The notes beneath the pieces were generated by a model. That model did no database searches. It was given only the letters and a program-made list of their open reading frames with translations, and was not told where the DNA came from. The position numbers and the translations under genes were made by a program. Shown piece after piece: positions 30,522 to 38,829 of a stretch of DNA of 64,000 bases. Position 1 is the stretch's first letter, and each line of letters opens with the position of its first letter. Source of the DNA: Mogibacterium sp. (lineage in GTDB: Bacteria > Bacillota > Clostridia > Peptostreptococcales > Anaerovoracaceae); NCBI GenBank assembly GCA_012840975.1, contig DUVP01000010.1, forward strand, positions 1 to 64,000. Reading direction: 5' to 3'.

Positions 30522-33500
30522 GTGCCTGTGGATTTGAGTTTAAGCGAACATAAAGAGAAAAGCGAGAGCCAAAAGCATATTGAAAAATTATGTAAAGAAT
30601 ATATAGAAGGACATATAAGAGAGCAAGAACTTCTTAAACTTATTGAGGAGAACAACAGAGAAAAGGAAACCATAAGGGGCTATCATGGTCGAGAAATTCT
30701 CGAATTGCTTCAGAATGCGGATGATGCATATTATAGAAGTATAGACGAAGGGGAAAAGCTGGAGGATGAACTGGAAGTATCGATAAAGTTTAAAGAAAGT
30801 GTACTTACCGTTTCAAATACGGGAACTTTTTTTGATAAAGATGGCATAAACGCTATTGTTCAAGGAAATGTAAGTCCGAAGTCAGGCAAATATATCGGGA
30901 ACAAAGGAACCGGTTTTCGTTCCGTTTTGAATTGGGCCAAGGAAGTCAGAATCCATTCGGGGGATTACAATGTAAGATTTTCTGAAGAATTTGCAAATAA
31001 ACTGTTTCAAGAATACAAGTCAGAAAAACAAATAGAAAAGCAGATAAAAAGTCCTTTAAGGAGAGGTCCTTTATATTTCCCGATGCTTTCCGTTCCTGAA
31101 AACATCAACCCCTTGCCTAATCACAATATGACATTAATCAAAATTTTTATAGATGAAGACGAAGACAAAGCAAAGGATGATTTCGGAGTAGAAGAGCAAA
31201 TAAACAATATAGATCTCAGAATTCTTCTATTTCTTCCGAATATGAAACGGATTAAAATCGAAATCGATTCTGAAGAAATTATTTACGAACGGGAAAACAT
31301 TCCGGGTGTATTTAAAGAATTTTCCCTTAAAAAGTATGTCAACAAAGAATTGCAAACAGAAGAGCAGTTCTATATTTTTAATAAAGTCATAGAAAAGGCG
31401 ATAGAAGAGAACAAGGATGAGGAAAAGAAAGATATTCGCTTAGCGATAGCGGTTCCAAAAGATTTTGAAGATTTTAAAGTCGGGAAAGTCTACACATTTT
31501 TTCCTTTGCTGAATGTAGAATCTCCCTTTAACTGTGTTTTGCATGCAACCTATATTCTGGGCGCCAACCGGGATACCATAACCAGGGACAACGCAAACAA
31601 GACTGTTATTATCGAGCAGTTAAAATTTCTAGTTGAAGTAGCCGAAAAATTTGCATCTAAGCAGTACGAAGACACAGCACTGCGTTTGCTTACTCCGGTT
31701 AATTTTAAACAAAAGGATTGGAAGTTCCCCTCAGCATTTTCGTTGCCGTTTTCTGATTTGGATTCAAAGCTTAAGTTGGAGGAAAAATATTTCGATTTGT
31801 TAGAAAATGCAAAAGTGATACAGACAGTAAACGATGAATATATTTCCATAAAAGACATGCCTAAAATGTTTGATTGCGATTTTCCGGATTTTTTCAAAGG
31901 AGCGGAATTTATAACACTGCTGAAGCCGGTTTACGAAGAAGTTGTTCCTTTTGTTCGATATTTATCGCAACGTTCCAATCACAGCTTAAATATGGAAGAA
32001 GATGAACTTCTGCCGATTATCAATTGCATAAAAGACAGTTGGGGTAAAGATAGGCAGGTTGCCGTATTTAGCTGGTGGAATCGTGATTATTACGATTCTT
32101 CAGGCGGTCTGGGTTCTCTTCCCGAGCTTCTGAAAATTCAAAATGGAAGATGGCTCGGATTTGGCGAAGAGTGCTATTTTCTAGTAGGGGGTTTCGAGGA
32201 CAGAAAGCCTCCTTCTTGGATAAAGGTGCCATCGTTGGAGAGTGAATACCAAGAGTTATTGTTTGAAGACGCAAAACAATTACCGAAGATAAAAGAAGCC
32301 GAGGAGGCCAATAAAGGAACTCATATTTCCCGTTTAATTTCTCAAAAGAGAGTTTATCCGACAGTCAAATTTACTTATAGCGATCGTAGCAACATCATTC
32401 TTGCCGTGAACAGTTCCGTAGATAACTATGATCAATCTATAGATTTTGTAAAATGGCTTTGGAAAGATTACAGAAACGAGAGCGAGGAATGGACACCTCC
32501 AAGAGTGTCAGAATCATCTTCTTCAGCATCATCTTCGATCAAGTACAATTTTCCCGGTGCAAACAGGAATATTCAAGACAGCAGAAAACTTTATTTAGGA
32601 CGTGAGTATGGAAACGACTTGTCGGAAAGACTGTTCGATGAAACTTATGAAGCATTTCCTTCCTTAGATTCTTTCGGAGTCGATGAAAATGAAGTGCAAG
32701 ACTTTGTCGAATTTGTATCAAAATTCGGGGTAAAGAAATTCCCGCAAATAGAACAACAGAAAGTTGACCCGTCGGAAGCGTATAAAGCGAAATATGAGGA
32801 GAAAATAAAAAAGGAGATAGACATTGGAACTTCCACTTCTGTATCTATTCGTTGCGAGTTACCTTTCATAAAAGATATTGAAATTAAATTGCAAAGATTG
32901 ACCACTATAGATGTTGTGAGATGGATTTGCGATGACTATTCGCTTAAAATTTGTTTGCGCAACCCTTTGTATCCCACTGAAAATTCAAAGATAGAGTATA
33001 GGGGAAATAAACAGCATTACTATTGGACCTACTACGGTGAAATTGAAAATTATCTTTTGCATGTCTTTAATGAGGTTCCTTGGGTTGAAATAAAAGGGGA
33101 AAGATATTCCCCAAGACAAGTTTTAAAGGAATCCGGTGCAAGAATTAACAGTAAGTTTTCCGACTTAGTGCCGGTCTTGGATACTAAAACGATTCAAGAT
33201 ATGGCGCAAAGCTTGAACACAGACTACGAAAAAATCCTTGAAGTAATCGAACTTTTTGACTTTTGTGAAAGAATCACCGATCTCGGTTCGGAAGATTTTT
33301 ACAGGTTGATGCTCGAACTTCCTGATTACGACGATTTTAAAATAAGTGCCGATTTGTCGGAAACGCTATATCGAATCATTGAGCAATCGAATTTCAAAAA
33401 AGTATATGGGGATTCTGAAAGCAAGAAGAAGTTTTTTGATGTCGGTAAGGTGTTGGTGGAATATAAGGGAACACAACAGTATTATCCGGCAAAAGAATCA

Positions 33501-35234
33501 TATCTCCCAAGTGCCAACATTATCAACAAAAAAAGTGTTCCAATAGTGAAGAAGGGACAACGTACCAATAATGAAAATTTTGTTACAACCTTCGGATGTC
33601 AACAATATAGCAAGGAGTATTCCGTTCAGGATAATCCCGAACCCACCCCTAACAGAGAAAGCAATCCAAAATTTCAAGAACACTTTAGTGATTTCTTAAA
33701 ATATGCCGTAGCTTATGGCGATCGAAACGAAAACTTTGGGGGAGCTGTGAACAGCCTTTCCGTTACATTAGTTAATCAAATTTTTGTCGAGGTTGAGGAT
33801 GAGCAAAGTAAGCAACTGTTGGAAATTACGGAAGAATATACTTGTATCAAGGGAAGTTCTACACGTTGGTATATTACGGTCTTCGGAAACGATTATGATG
33901 TAAACCGAATTTCTGAGGAAATAGAAAACCTATGTTCCAATATTGCAAACACACCGGGGTTTGAATCGGGAAAGCTTGGTGAGCTCTTCAGGGCGAAGGA
34001 AAATTCGGACAGAGAATTTCTTATCAAAAAAGAATTCGGTTCGCTGGATGTAATTGCAGACGGAAATTATCAGGATGAGCGGAAAAGGAACTTTATCGAG
34101 ACTGTTCAGAAAATTGACGAAAATTATCCTGTAGATGAAATGGAGATAGATTTTGAGAACTTTTCAAGTGAGCAGAATGCTGAAAAAATAATAGAGCTCT
34201 TCTTACGCATCGGAACGGATGTGAAAGAATTCGAAAAAAAGGGGTTCTTATATAGAATAAATTTAATTCCATATTACAAAACGCGGCTGAATGGAATCAT
34301 AACAAAAGAAAAAAGAAGATTCAAAAACGATTTATACACCAGAGCAATCGAGGATGAAAGCTTGCAAAAAGATTTTCTCGACACCGTATCGGAATTTGAA
34401 AACTTTAGGATAGAAGAAGAAAAATATAAAAACTCAGTAAATTTTGATGTTGAGTCATTTGTATGTGAAAGATTTGCCGATTATTACAATAGTGGATTAC
34501 AAGGCAATGAGTTGTTGGATTCTCAAAAAAAATATTCAAAAAACTACGAATCGCTCAACCCGGAGAAGTTGTTTGAGGAAGAAATTGCAAACAGCACAAA
34601 AGTGCAACAGATGATTTACTTCAACAAAACAGAAGAATTCAACGATTGGGTAGCAAAACAAAAAGATTCTCAGCGATTACATACAAGCGAGCCAGTAGAT
34701 AATTATTCAGAGTATAGAGATATTGTTCCCGAAGAAGGAGAGCTAATATTCAGCGAACCAAGTGACAACCGGAAGAGTTCGGGCAAACACAAATCGAGCG
34801 GCAGTTATACTTATAGTTCAGCGGAGCGCAGAAGTAGAGCTCAAAAGGTCTTCGGCAACAAAGGGGAGCTGCTTGTGTACAATTTACTATGCCAAGATTT
34901 CGGGAAAGAAAATGTATATCCGAGGTCTGAAGCATTTGTTGAACTTGACATACTGAAGCCCGGTCAAGCGATTTCCGGGGAATACGATATTTCTTACAAG
35001 GATGAATCCGGAACGGAGTTTTTTGTCGAAGTAAAAACGGGCGACGGACGGTTTTTTATAATAAGTCCCGATGAATTGGAGTTTGCAAAACAAAATGCCA
35101 ACAATTTCGAACTGTTTTTGGTATATGATATAGACAGTGAATCTCCTAAATATCTTAAATTGCCAAAAAAGTTTTGGGAAGATGGAAAATTTCGTCAAAA
35201 CTCGGTTGTTGAAAGGATAGAATTTGAGTTCTAG
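30522..35234 (+). CDS. Sacsin-like GHKL ATPase with C-terminal DUF3883 nuclease-like domain
   Basis: A 1570-residue protein. The N-terminal Bergerat (GHKL) ATP-binding fold is clear: N-box ILELLQNADDA (Asn65), G1 box VSNTGTFFD near 97, and IGNKGTGFRS near 125, as in sacsin/Hsp90-type ATPases. The middle (about 300-1400) shows no domain I recognise, but has acidic and aromatic-rich stretches and a Ser-rich linker near 665. The C-terminus (about 1445-1550) matches DUF3883: GNKGELLVYNLL, then Asp1489 in EYDISY and Glu1503-Val-Lys1505 in FFVEVKTG, a PD-(D/E)xK arrangement. Such proteins lie in defence islands. I infer an ATP-gated nuclease acting on invading DNA; this is not shown. The start is GTG 30522, fixed by GGAGG a few bases upstream. 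Confidence 0.85.
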   Translation: MPVDLSLSEHKEKSESQKHIEKLCKEYIEGHIREQELLKLIEENNREKETIRGYHGREILELLQNADDAYYRSIDEGEKLEDELEVSIKFKESVLTVSNTGTFFDKDGINAIVQGNVSPKSGKYIGNKGTGFRSVLNWAKEVRIHSGDYNVRFSEEFANKLFQEYKSEKQIEKQIKSPLRRGPLYFPMLSVPENINPLPNHNMTLIKIFIDEDEDKAKDDFGVEEQINNIDLRILLFLPNMKRIKIEIDSEEIIYERENIPGVFKEFSLKKYVNKELQTEEQFYIFNKVIEKAIEENKDEEKKDIRLAIAVPKDFEDFKVGKVYTFFPLLNVESPFNCVLHATYILGANRDTITRDNANKTVIIEQLKFLVEVAEKFASKQYEDTALRLLTPVNFKQKDWKFPSAFSLPFSDLDSKLKLEEKYFDLLENAKVIQTVNDEYISIKDMPKMFDCDFPDFFKGAEFITLLKPVYEEVVPFVRYLSQRSNHSLNMEEDELLPIINCIKDSWGKDRQVAVFSWWNRDYYDSSGGLGSLPELLKIQNGRWLGFGEECYFLVGGFEDRKPPSWIKVPSLESEYQELLFEDAKQLPKIKEAEEANKGTHISRLISQKRVYPTVKFTYSDRSNIILAVNSSVDNYDQSIDFVKWLWKDYRNESEEWTPPRVSESSSSASSSIKYNFPGANRNIQDSRKLYLGREYGNDLSERLFDETYEAFPSLDSFGVDENEVQDFVEFVSKFGVKKFPQIEQQKVDPSEAYKAKYEEKIKKEIDIGTSTSVSIRCELPFIKDIEIKLQRLTTIDVVRWICDDYSLKICLRNPLYPTENSKIEYRGNKQHYYWTYYGEIENYLLHVFNEVPWVEIKGERYSPRQVLKESGARINSKFSDLVPVLDTKTIQDMAQSLNTDYEKILEVIELFDFCERITDLGSEDFYRLMLELPDYDDFKISADLSETLYRIIEQSNFKKVYGDSESKKKFFDVGKVLVEYKGTQQYYPAKESYLPSANIINKKSVPIVKKGQRTNNENFVTTFGCQQYSKEYSVQDNPEPTPNRESNPKFQEHFSDFLKYAVAYGDRNENFGGAVNSLSVTLVNQIFVEVEDEQSKQLLEITEEYTCIKGSSTRWYITVFGNDYDVNRISEEIENLCSNIANTPGFESGKLGELFRAKENSDREFLIKKEFGSLDVIADGNYQDERKRNFIETVQKIDENYPVDEMEIDFENFSSEQNAEKIIELFLRIGTDVKEFEKKGFLYRINLIPYYKTRLNGIITKEKRRFKNDLYTRAIEDESLQKDFLDTVSEFENFRIEEEKYKNSVNFDVESFVCERFADYYNSGLQGNELLDSQKKYSKNYESLNPEKLFEEEIANSTKVQQMIYFNKTEEFNDWVAKQKDSQRLHTSEPVDNYSEYRDIVPEEGELIFSEPSDNRKSSGKHKSSGSYTYSSAERRSRAQKVFGNKGELLVYNLLCQDFGKENVYPRSEAFVELDILKPGQAISGEYDISYKDESGTEFFVEVKTGDGRFFIISPDELEFAKQNANNFELFLVYDIDSESPKYLKLPKKFWEDGKFRQNSVVERIEFEF

Positions 35235-35306
35235 TTTTAAATTCCTTTCAATTTCTATCCGTCGATGAAAATTCTATTTATCGGCGTTATAACAGGTCTT
35301 CTGTAG

Positions 35307-35389
35307 GAAGAGGTATGCGCTTTTCTTTCTAAATCTGATGTCGACGAGTATATATCAAGATTGAAATCAATATGGATGAGCTGGATTAA
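35307..35389 (+). pseudogene. Decayed duplicate of the rlmD C-terminal coding region
   Basis: Frame one reads EEVCAFLSKSDVDEY and a shifted frame reads IKIEINMDELD, then TAA. The intact rlmD has VEACALLSKLDICKHIEVKIDMDELD at the matching place. The two halves are in different frames (one base lost or two gained near 35352), so it is a remnant. It shows that a second RlmD-type gene end was present, and that the accessory genes 28659-35234 lie between two rlmD-type ends. Confidence 0.6.
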
Positions 35390-35446
35390 TCTCATTTTGT
35401 GCTAACTTGAGAGATTTTATTAGCACGAAAGGGCGGGGCTGAAGGT

Positions 35447-35530
35447 GTCACAAAGGATGTCGCTCAGGGTGTCCCTCTAGAAGTCTCCCCAGATCTCCCT
35501 CTAGATGTCTCTCTAGTGTCCCTCGAAGAA
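35447..35530 (+). repeat. Degenerate 12-bp tandem repeat, about seven units
   Basis: Successive 12-mers are GTCACAAAGGAT, GTCGCTCAGGGT, GTCCCTCTAGAA, GTCTCCCCAGAT, CTCCCTCTAGAT, GTCTCTCTAGTG and TCCCTCGAAGAA. Read in one frame they encode VTKD-VAQG-VPLE-VSPD-LPLD-VSLV-SLEE and then IG-stop. The tetrapeptide period resembles the VTKD-type linkers I recall from AlbA_2 ATP-binding regulators. No start codon opens this frame, so it is probably a gene remnant. It fills the gap between the large ATPase gene and abiEi together with the rlmD remnant. Confidence 0.6.
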
Positions 35531-35558
35531 ATAGGATAATTACATTTTAATCTGGCGA

Positions 35559-35587
35559 TTGACTTTTGTATCGAATCAGCGTACCAT
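35559..35587 (+). promoter_or_regulatory. Promoter of the abiE operon
   Basis: TTGACT and TACCAT are spaced by 17 bases, 38 bases before the abiEi start. Confidence 0.6.
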
Positions 35588-35595
35588 ATCGATAT
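35586..35595 (+). promoter_or_regulatory. Palindrome overlapping the abiE -10 region
   Basis: The perfect palindrome ATATCGATAT overlaps the end of the -10. AbiEi antitoxins are known to bind inverted repeats in their own promoter, so this is a possible operator. Confidence 0.35.
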
Positions 35596-35625
35596 AAAGG
35601 TCAATTTTGCTAGGGGGTAATGTAC

Positions 35626-36216
35626 ATGATTATAGATAACATCAACAACAAAATGAAAGCGAATAATTATGTTCTTTCCACGGAGCAGCTTACGGATATC
35701 GGCATATCGAAGACAACGTTGACGAATTATGTACGAGAGGGATTGCTGGAGCGATGCGGACACGGTTATTATACGATGCCGGATTCAATAGAGGACGATA
35801 TGTATTTGCTGATGCTCAGATCTAAGTATATAGTGTTTTCTCACGAGACCGCATTGTTTCTTAACGGTTTATCGGAACGGACACCATTTTATCATTCGGT
35901 GACGATACCCAGTAATGCATCACTCCCGGCATCCATTAAACAAAATTGTAATTGCTATTACATCAAACCGGAGTTATATGAGCTGGGTCTAATTGAAAAA
36001 GCTAACACTTTTGGTAATAAGGTGCGGTGCTACGATGCGGAGCGTACCATATGCGATATTCTTCGAAGCAGAAATCGCCTGGACGAAGAAACGGTTCTTG
36101 CCGCCATTAAGAATTATGCATCCTATAAAGGCAAGGATTTAAATAAGTTGGCCAAATTTGCAGATGCGTTCAAAGTTTCAAAACTGCTCCGTCGGTATAT
36201 GGAGGTGTTGCTATGA
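35626..36216 (+). CDS. abiEi: AbiEi-type antitoxin / transcriptional autorepressor
   Basis: A 196-residue protein of the type IV antitoxin AbiEi family. The N-terminal winged helix (VLSTEQLTDIGISKTTLTNYVREG ... GYYTMP) binds DNA. The C-terminal antitoxin domain includes FSHETALFLNGLSERTP and the CDAERTICDIL-like CYDAERTICDIL. I chose ATG 35626 because GGGGG lies eight bases upstream; ATG 35620 is too close to it. It overlaps the toxin gene by ATGA, as usual for AbiE operons, which protect against phage by abortive infection. Confidence 0.93.
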   Translation: MIIDNINNKMKANNYVLSTEQLTDIGISKTTLTNYVREGLLERCGHGYYTMPDSIEDDMYLLMLRSKYIVFSHETALFLNGLSERTPFYHSVTIPSNASLPASIKQNCNCYYIKPELYELGLIEKANTFGNKVRCYDAERTICDILRSRNRLDEETVLAAIKNYASYKGKDLNKLAKFADAFKVSKLLRRYMEVLL

Positions 36217-37040
36217 GTTCCAAGGCGATGAGCTTTAAGGCAAAAATCAACAACTATGCCAAAGCAAACCAAATTCCGGCACAAGTCGTATTGCAAAATG
36301 TGATGTTCGAAAGATTTCTTGAACGACTTTCCAAATCCGAATTCCGGGATAAGTTCGTTTTAAAGGGAGGCGTTCTTATATCTGCGTTAGTGGGATTGGA
36401 CACCAGAGTAACGATGGATTTGGATATAACACTTCGAAAACTTCCGCTTACCGAGAAACAGATTAGTGAGGCAATAAAGAAAATTACGGAAGTCGAACTT
36501 GACGATGAGGTGTTTTTCAAAATCAAATCCATTGCACCTATTCGCAAAGATGATGTGTATGGTGGCTACCGTGTAAAGATGGATACGATTTTTGAGGATA
36601 TCATAACGCCACTGTCTATCGATTTGTCTACCGGAGATGTGATTACACCGGATGCCATGGAATATGAAATAATTGGTACTATAGATGAAAATGTTCAAAT
36701 TTCTCTATGGGGATACAATATTGAAACGGTGTTGGCGGAAAAAATGGAAACGCTTTTGAGCAGAGGTGTAACGAGTACAAGACCGAGAGATTTTTATGAT
36801 ATATATATTCTCAGTTCGGAAAAGGAATACAGTCCGGCTATTTTCCGGGAGGCTTTAAAAGCAACTTCAGAACATCGTGGTTCGAGCGAGAAGATTCAGG
36901 ATATTGAGTCTATCATAGAGGTCATAGAAGGCAGCGATGTGCTTCGAGACTTGTGGGAGAAGTATCGGAAGAAGTTCAAGTATGCGGAGAAAATAACCTT
37001 TGAAGATACGATAAATGCAGTTAAGAAGATAATGGAATAA
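36213..37040 (+). CDS. abiEii: AbiEii/AbiGii-family nucleotidyltransferase toxin
   Basis: A 275-residue toxin of the DNA polymerase beta-like nucleotidyltransferase superfamily. FVLKGGVLIS near residue 48 is the GG motif, and TRVTMDLDITL near 65 carries the metal-binding acids. AEKMETLLSRG and RPRDFYDIYIL are conserved AbiEii motifs. Family members block translation by adding nucleotides to tRNA ends, held in check without direct contact by AbiEi. It is complete, with intact motifs. Confidence 0.93.
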   Translation: MSSKAMSFKAKINNYAKANQIPAQVVLQNVMFERFLERLSKSEFRDKFVLKGGVLISALVGLDTRVTMDLDITLRKLPLTEKQISEAIKKITEVELDDEVFFKIKSIAPIRKDDVYGGYRVKMDTIFEDIITPLSIDLSTGDVITPDAMEYEIIGTIDENVQISLWGYNIETVLAEKMETLLSRGVTSTRPRDFYDIYILSSEKEYSPAIFREALKATSEHRGSSEKIQDIESIIEVIEGSDVLRDLWEKYRKKFKYAEKITFEDTINAVKKIME

Positions 37041-37080
37041 CGTTTCAATATTTACTGCATAGAATCTATTGGAGGGAAAA

Positions 37081-37629
37081 ATGAATTACATCGTACTGGA
37101 TTTAGAAGCTACCTGCGAAGAAAATAACAGAAACTTTTCGAATGAAATTATCGAGATCGGTGCAGTTAGGATAGATGAGAATTTTGATATCATATCTACT
37201 TATAATGAGTTCATAAAGCCTAAAATCAATCCCGTTCTTACTGATTTTTGTAAACAGCTCACCACAATTACACAAGAAGATGTAGACAATGCGAGAGCAT
37301 TTCCTGAAGTCATAGAGCATTTTATGAATTGGGCAGATATAAATTCGGGAGAATATCTTCTTTGTTCTTGGGGGTATTATGACCGTAAGCAATTAGTGAA
37401 AAATTGTGAACTCTACAGATTGGATTCATCTTGGATTGATAAGCACATCAGCTTAAAGCATCAGTTTGGCACAATTCGAAATGAACGACCCTGTGGAATG
37501 GCAAAAGCATTAAATAAGTTAAATATTCCTTTAGAGGGGACACATCATAGAGGAATAGACGACGCTAAAAATATAGCTAAAATATTTTTAGCGTATAAAG
37601 ATAAATGGGATTTTAATCAAGTTTCATAG
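37081..37629 (+). CDS. DEDDh 3'-5' exonuclease (KapD/ERI-1-like)
   Basis: A 182-residue exonuclease. The DEDDh residues are visible: VLDLEATCEE (Asp, Glu) at the N-terminus, a central Asp in FMNWAD, and the C-terminal THHRGIDDAKNIAKIF (His, Asp). This subfamily acts on RNA or DNA 3' ends. The start ATG 37081 follows GGAGGG; a TTG at 37069 overlaps that site and is unlikely. It starts 40 bases after abiEii and could be carried on the same transcript. Confidence 0.85.
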   Translation: MNYIVLDLEATCEENNRNFSNEIIEIGAVRIDENFDIISTYNEFIKPKINPVLTDFCKQLTTITQEDVDNARAFPEVIEHFMNWADINSGEYLLCSWGYYDRKQLVKNCELYRLDSSWIDKHISLKHQFGTIRNERPCGMAKALNKLNIPLEGTHHRGIDDAKNIAKIFLAYKDKWDFNQVS

Positions 37630-37763
37630 CTATCCAAGTTGAATTGATATAGTAGTTTGGAGGCTATGTATGTGAACGCCATTGTCTCATCGCATATTGA
37701 GGTTGTGTAGGCAAATTTGATATATGTATAATAGATGCAATAAATACTAAGGAACAAGTTTAT

Positions 37764-37913
37764 ATGCCACTGATTGTCTGTACTGAATGTAAAAATAGAA
37801 TTTCCGATCGAACAGAAGCCTGTCCACATTGTAGTTTGCTGGCAAAATATTTTAATGTATCTGCTCTGCACCTCCATCAATTTACGGATATAATCCTGGA
37901 TGAAGATATATGA
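37764..37913 (+). CDS. Small zinc-ribbon protein
   Basis: A 49-residue ORF, MPLIVCTECKNRISDR followed by EACPHCSLL. C-x2-C and C-x2-C pairs form a zinc ribbon like those at the N-terminus of many small clostridial proteins, which read IxCPxCxxxISDxAxxCPHC. It lacks the usual glycine after the last cysteine and may be a truncated version of a longer zinc-ribbon protein. No clear ribosome site beyond AAGG at -13. Confidence 0.45.
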   Translation: MPLIVCTECKNRISDRTEACPHCSLLAKYFNVSALHLHQFTDIILDEDI

Positions 37914-37942
37914 AAAAATAAAAGAAATTTTGGAGATTGTTT

Positions 37943-38023
37943 ATGAATAAAGGCAAGGTCGACGGATATGTAGAAAAAGAAAAGGCAATTCTTGATGCCT
38001 TTGATTACTTCCATCTGATTTAG
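37943..38023 (+). pseudogene. Short coding fragment of unknown origin
   Basis: ATG 37943 opens 26 codons (MNKGKVDGYVEKEKAIL ... YFHLI) ending at TAG. It has no recognisable domain and is too short to trust. With the zinc ribbon it accounts for the gap between the exonuclease and the GNAT gene; I see nothing else there. Confidence 0.2.
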
Positions 38024-38075
38024 ATTATCTTTCAGTTTATCTAAGAAAAAATTAGTAGTTGTGGAGATGATAAAT

Positions 38076-38555
38076 ATGGATAAGACCTTAACATTTAGAA
38101 ATGCGGAACGTAAAGATACTGCTTTGATTCTGCGATTTATAAAGGAACTTGCGGACTATGAAAAAATGTCAGACGAAGTAGTTGCTGATGAAACTACACT
38201 TGAAAAATGGATTTTTGATAAACAAAAGGCAGAAGTGATTTTTGCACTTGAAGATGGAAATGAGGTTGGTTTTGCACTATTTTTCCACAATTTTTCAACA
38301 TTCCTTGGACGTTCCGGTATTTATTTAGAGGATTTGTATGTCAAACCTGAATATCGTGGCAAAGGATATGGTAAAGCAATTCTTAAAAAGCTAGCATCTA
38401 TTGCTATTGAGCGTGGTTGTGGTCGTTTGGAATGGTGGTGCCTTGATTGGAACAAACCGAGTATTGATTTCTATCTTTCGCTTGGAGCAGAACCTATGTC
38501 GGATTGGACAGTTTATTGTATTGCAGGTGACACATTAAAGCAACTTGCAAATTGA
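38076..38555 (+). CDS. GNAT acetyltransferase, diamine-acetyltransferase-like
   Basis: A 159-residue protein with the full GNAT fold: LTFRNAERKDTALIL, LEDLYVKPEYRGKGYGKAIL (acetyl-CoA loop) and LEWWCLDWNKPSIDFYLSLGAEP. The last block is typical of spermidine/spermine acetyltransferase relatives, so a polyamine or thialysine substrate is possible but unproven. I chose ATG 38076, which has GGAG nine bases upstream; GTG 38061 would overlap that site. Confidence 0.88.
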   Translation: MDKTLTFRNAERKDTALILRFIKELADYEKMSDEVVADETTLEKWIFDKQKAEVIFALEDGNEVGFALFFHNFSTFLGRSGIYLEDLYVKPEYRGKGYGKAILKKLASIAIERGCGRLEWWCLDWNKPSIDFYLSLGAEPMSDWTVYCIAGDTLKQLAN

Positions 38556-38607
38556 CAACTTTGAATTTGCAGGAGAACAGCAATGGAGTACAACGTTCTC
38601 TATGTAA

Positions 38608-38829
38608 ATGAACTACGCAGGCTTCTATGGTATTGTTATATTTGAAAGCTGTTTTCCAATATTTTCTACTACGACAAAAAACGAACCAGTTTCTATTATT
38701 ACAAAAGCAGAAGCAGAGATAAGCAAAGCGCTTGAATACGGGAAAAAAGCAAAGGGCTTTCGAGATATATCTGCCCGAAATAGAAAATGTCGTAATAATG
38801 TAATAGTAAAAGGAGTACGGGTATTATGA
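38608..38829 (+). CDS. Doubtful 73-residue ORF
   Basis: The frame MNYAGFYGIVIFESC ... is open and ends ATGA-overlapped with the lipoprotein gene. No domain, no convincing ribosome site and low-complexity content. It may be noncoding debris. It is listed because it is the only thing in the 270-base gap. Confidence 0.2.
   Translation: MNYAGFYGIVIFESCFPIFSTTTKNEPVSIITKAEAEISKALEYGKKAKGFRDISARNRKCRNNVIVKGVRVL

Noticed and set aside
35401-35560. CRISPR-like array
   Set aside because: The 12-bp units are contiguous, without spacers, and keep a coding frame; no cas genes are present.
28585-37629. Prophage or integrative element
   Set aside because: No integrase, structural, portal, relaxase or transposase gene is visible, and no tRNA-end attachment site flanks the island.
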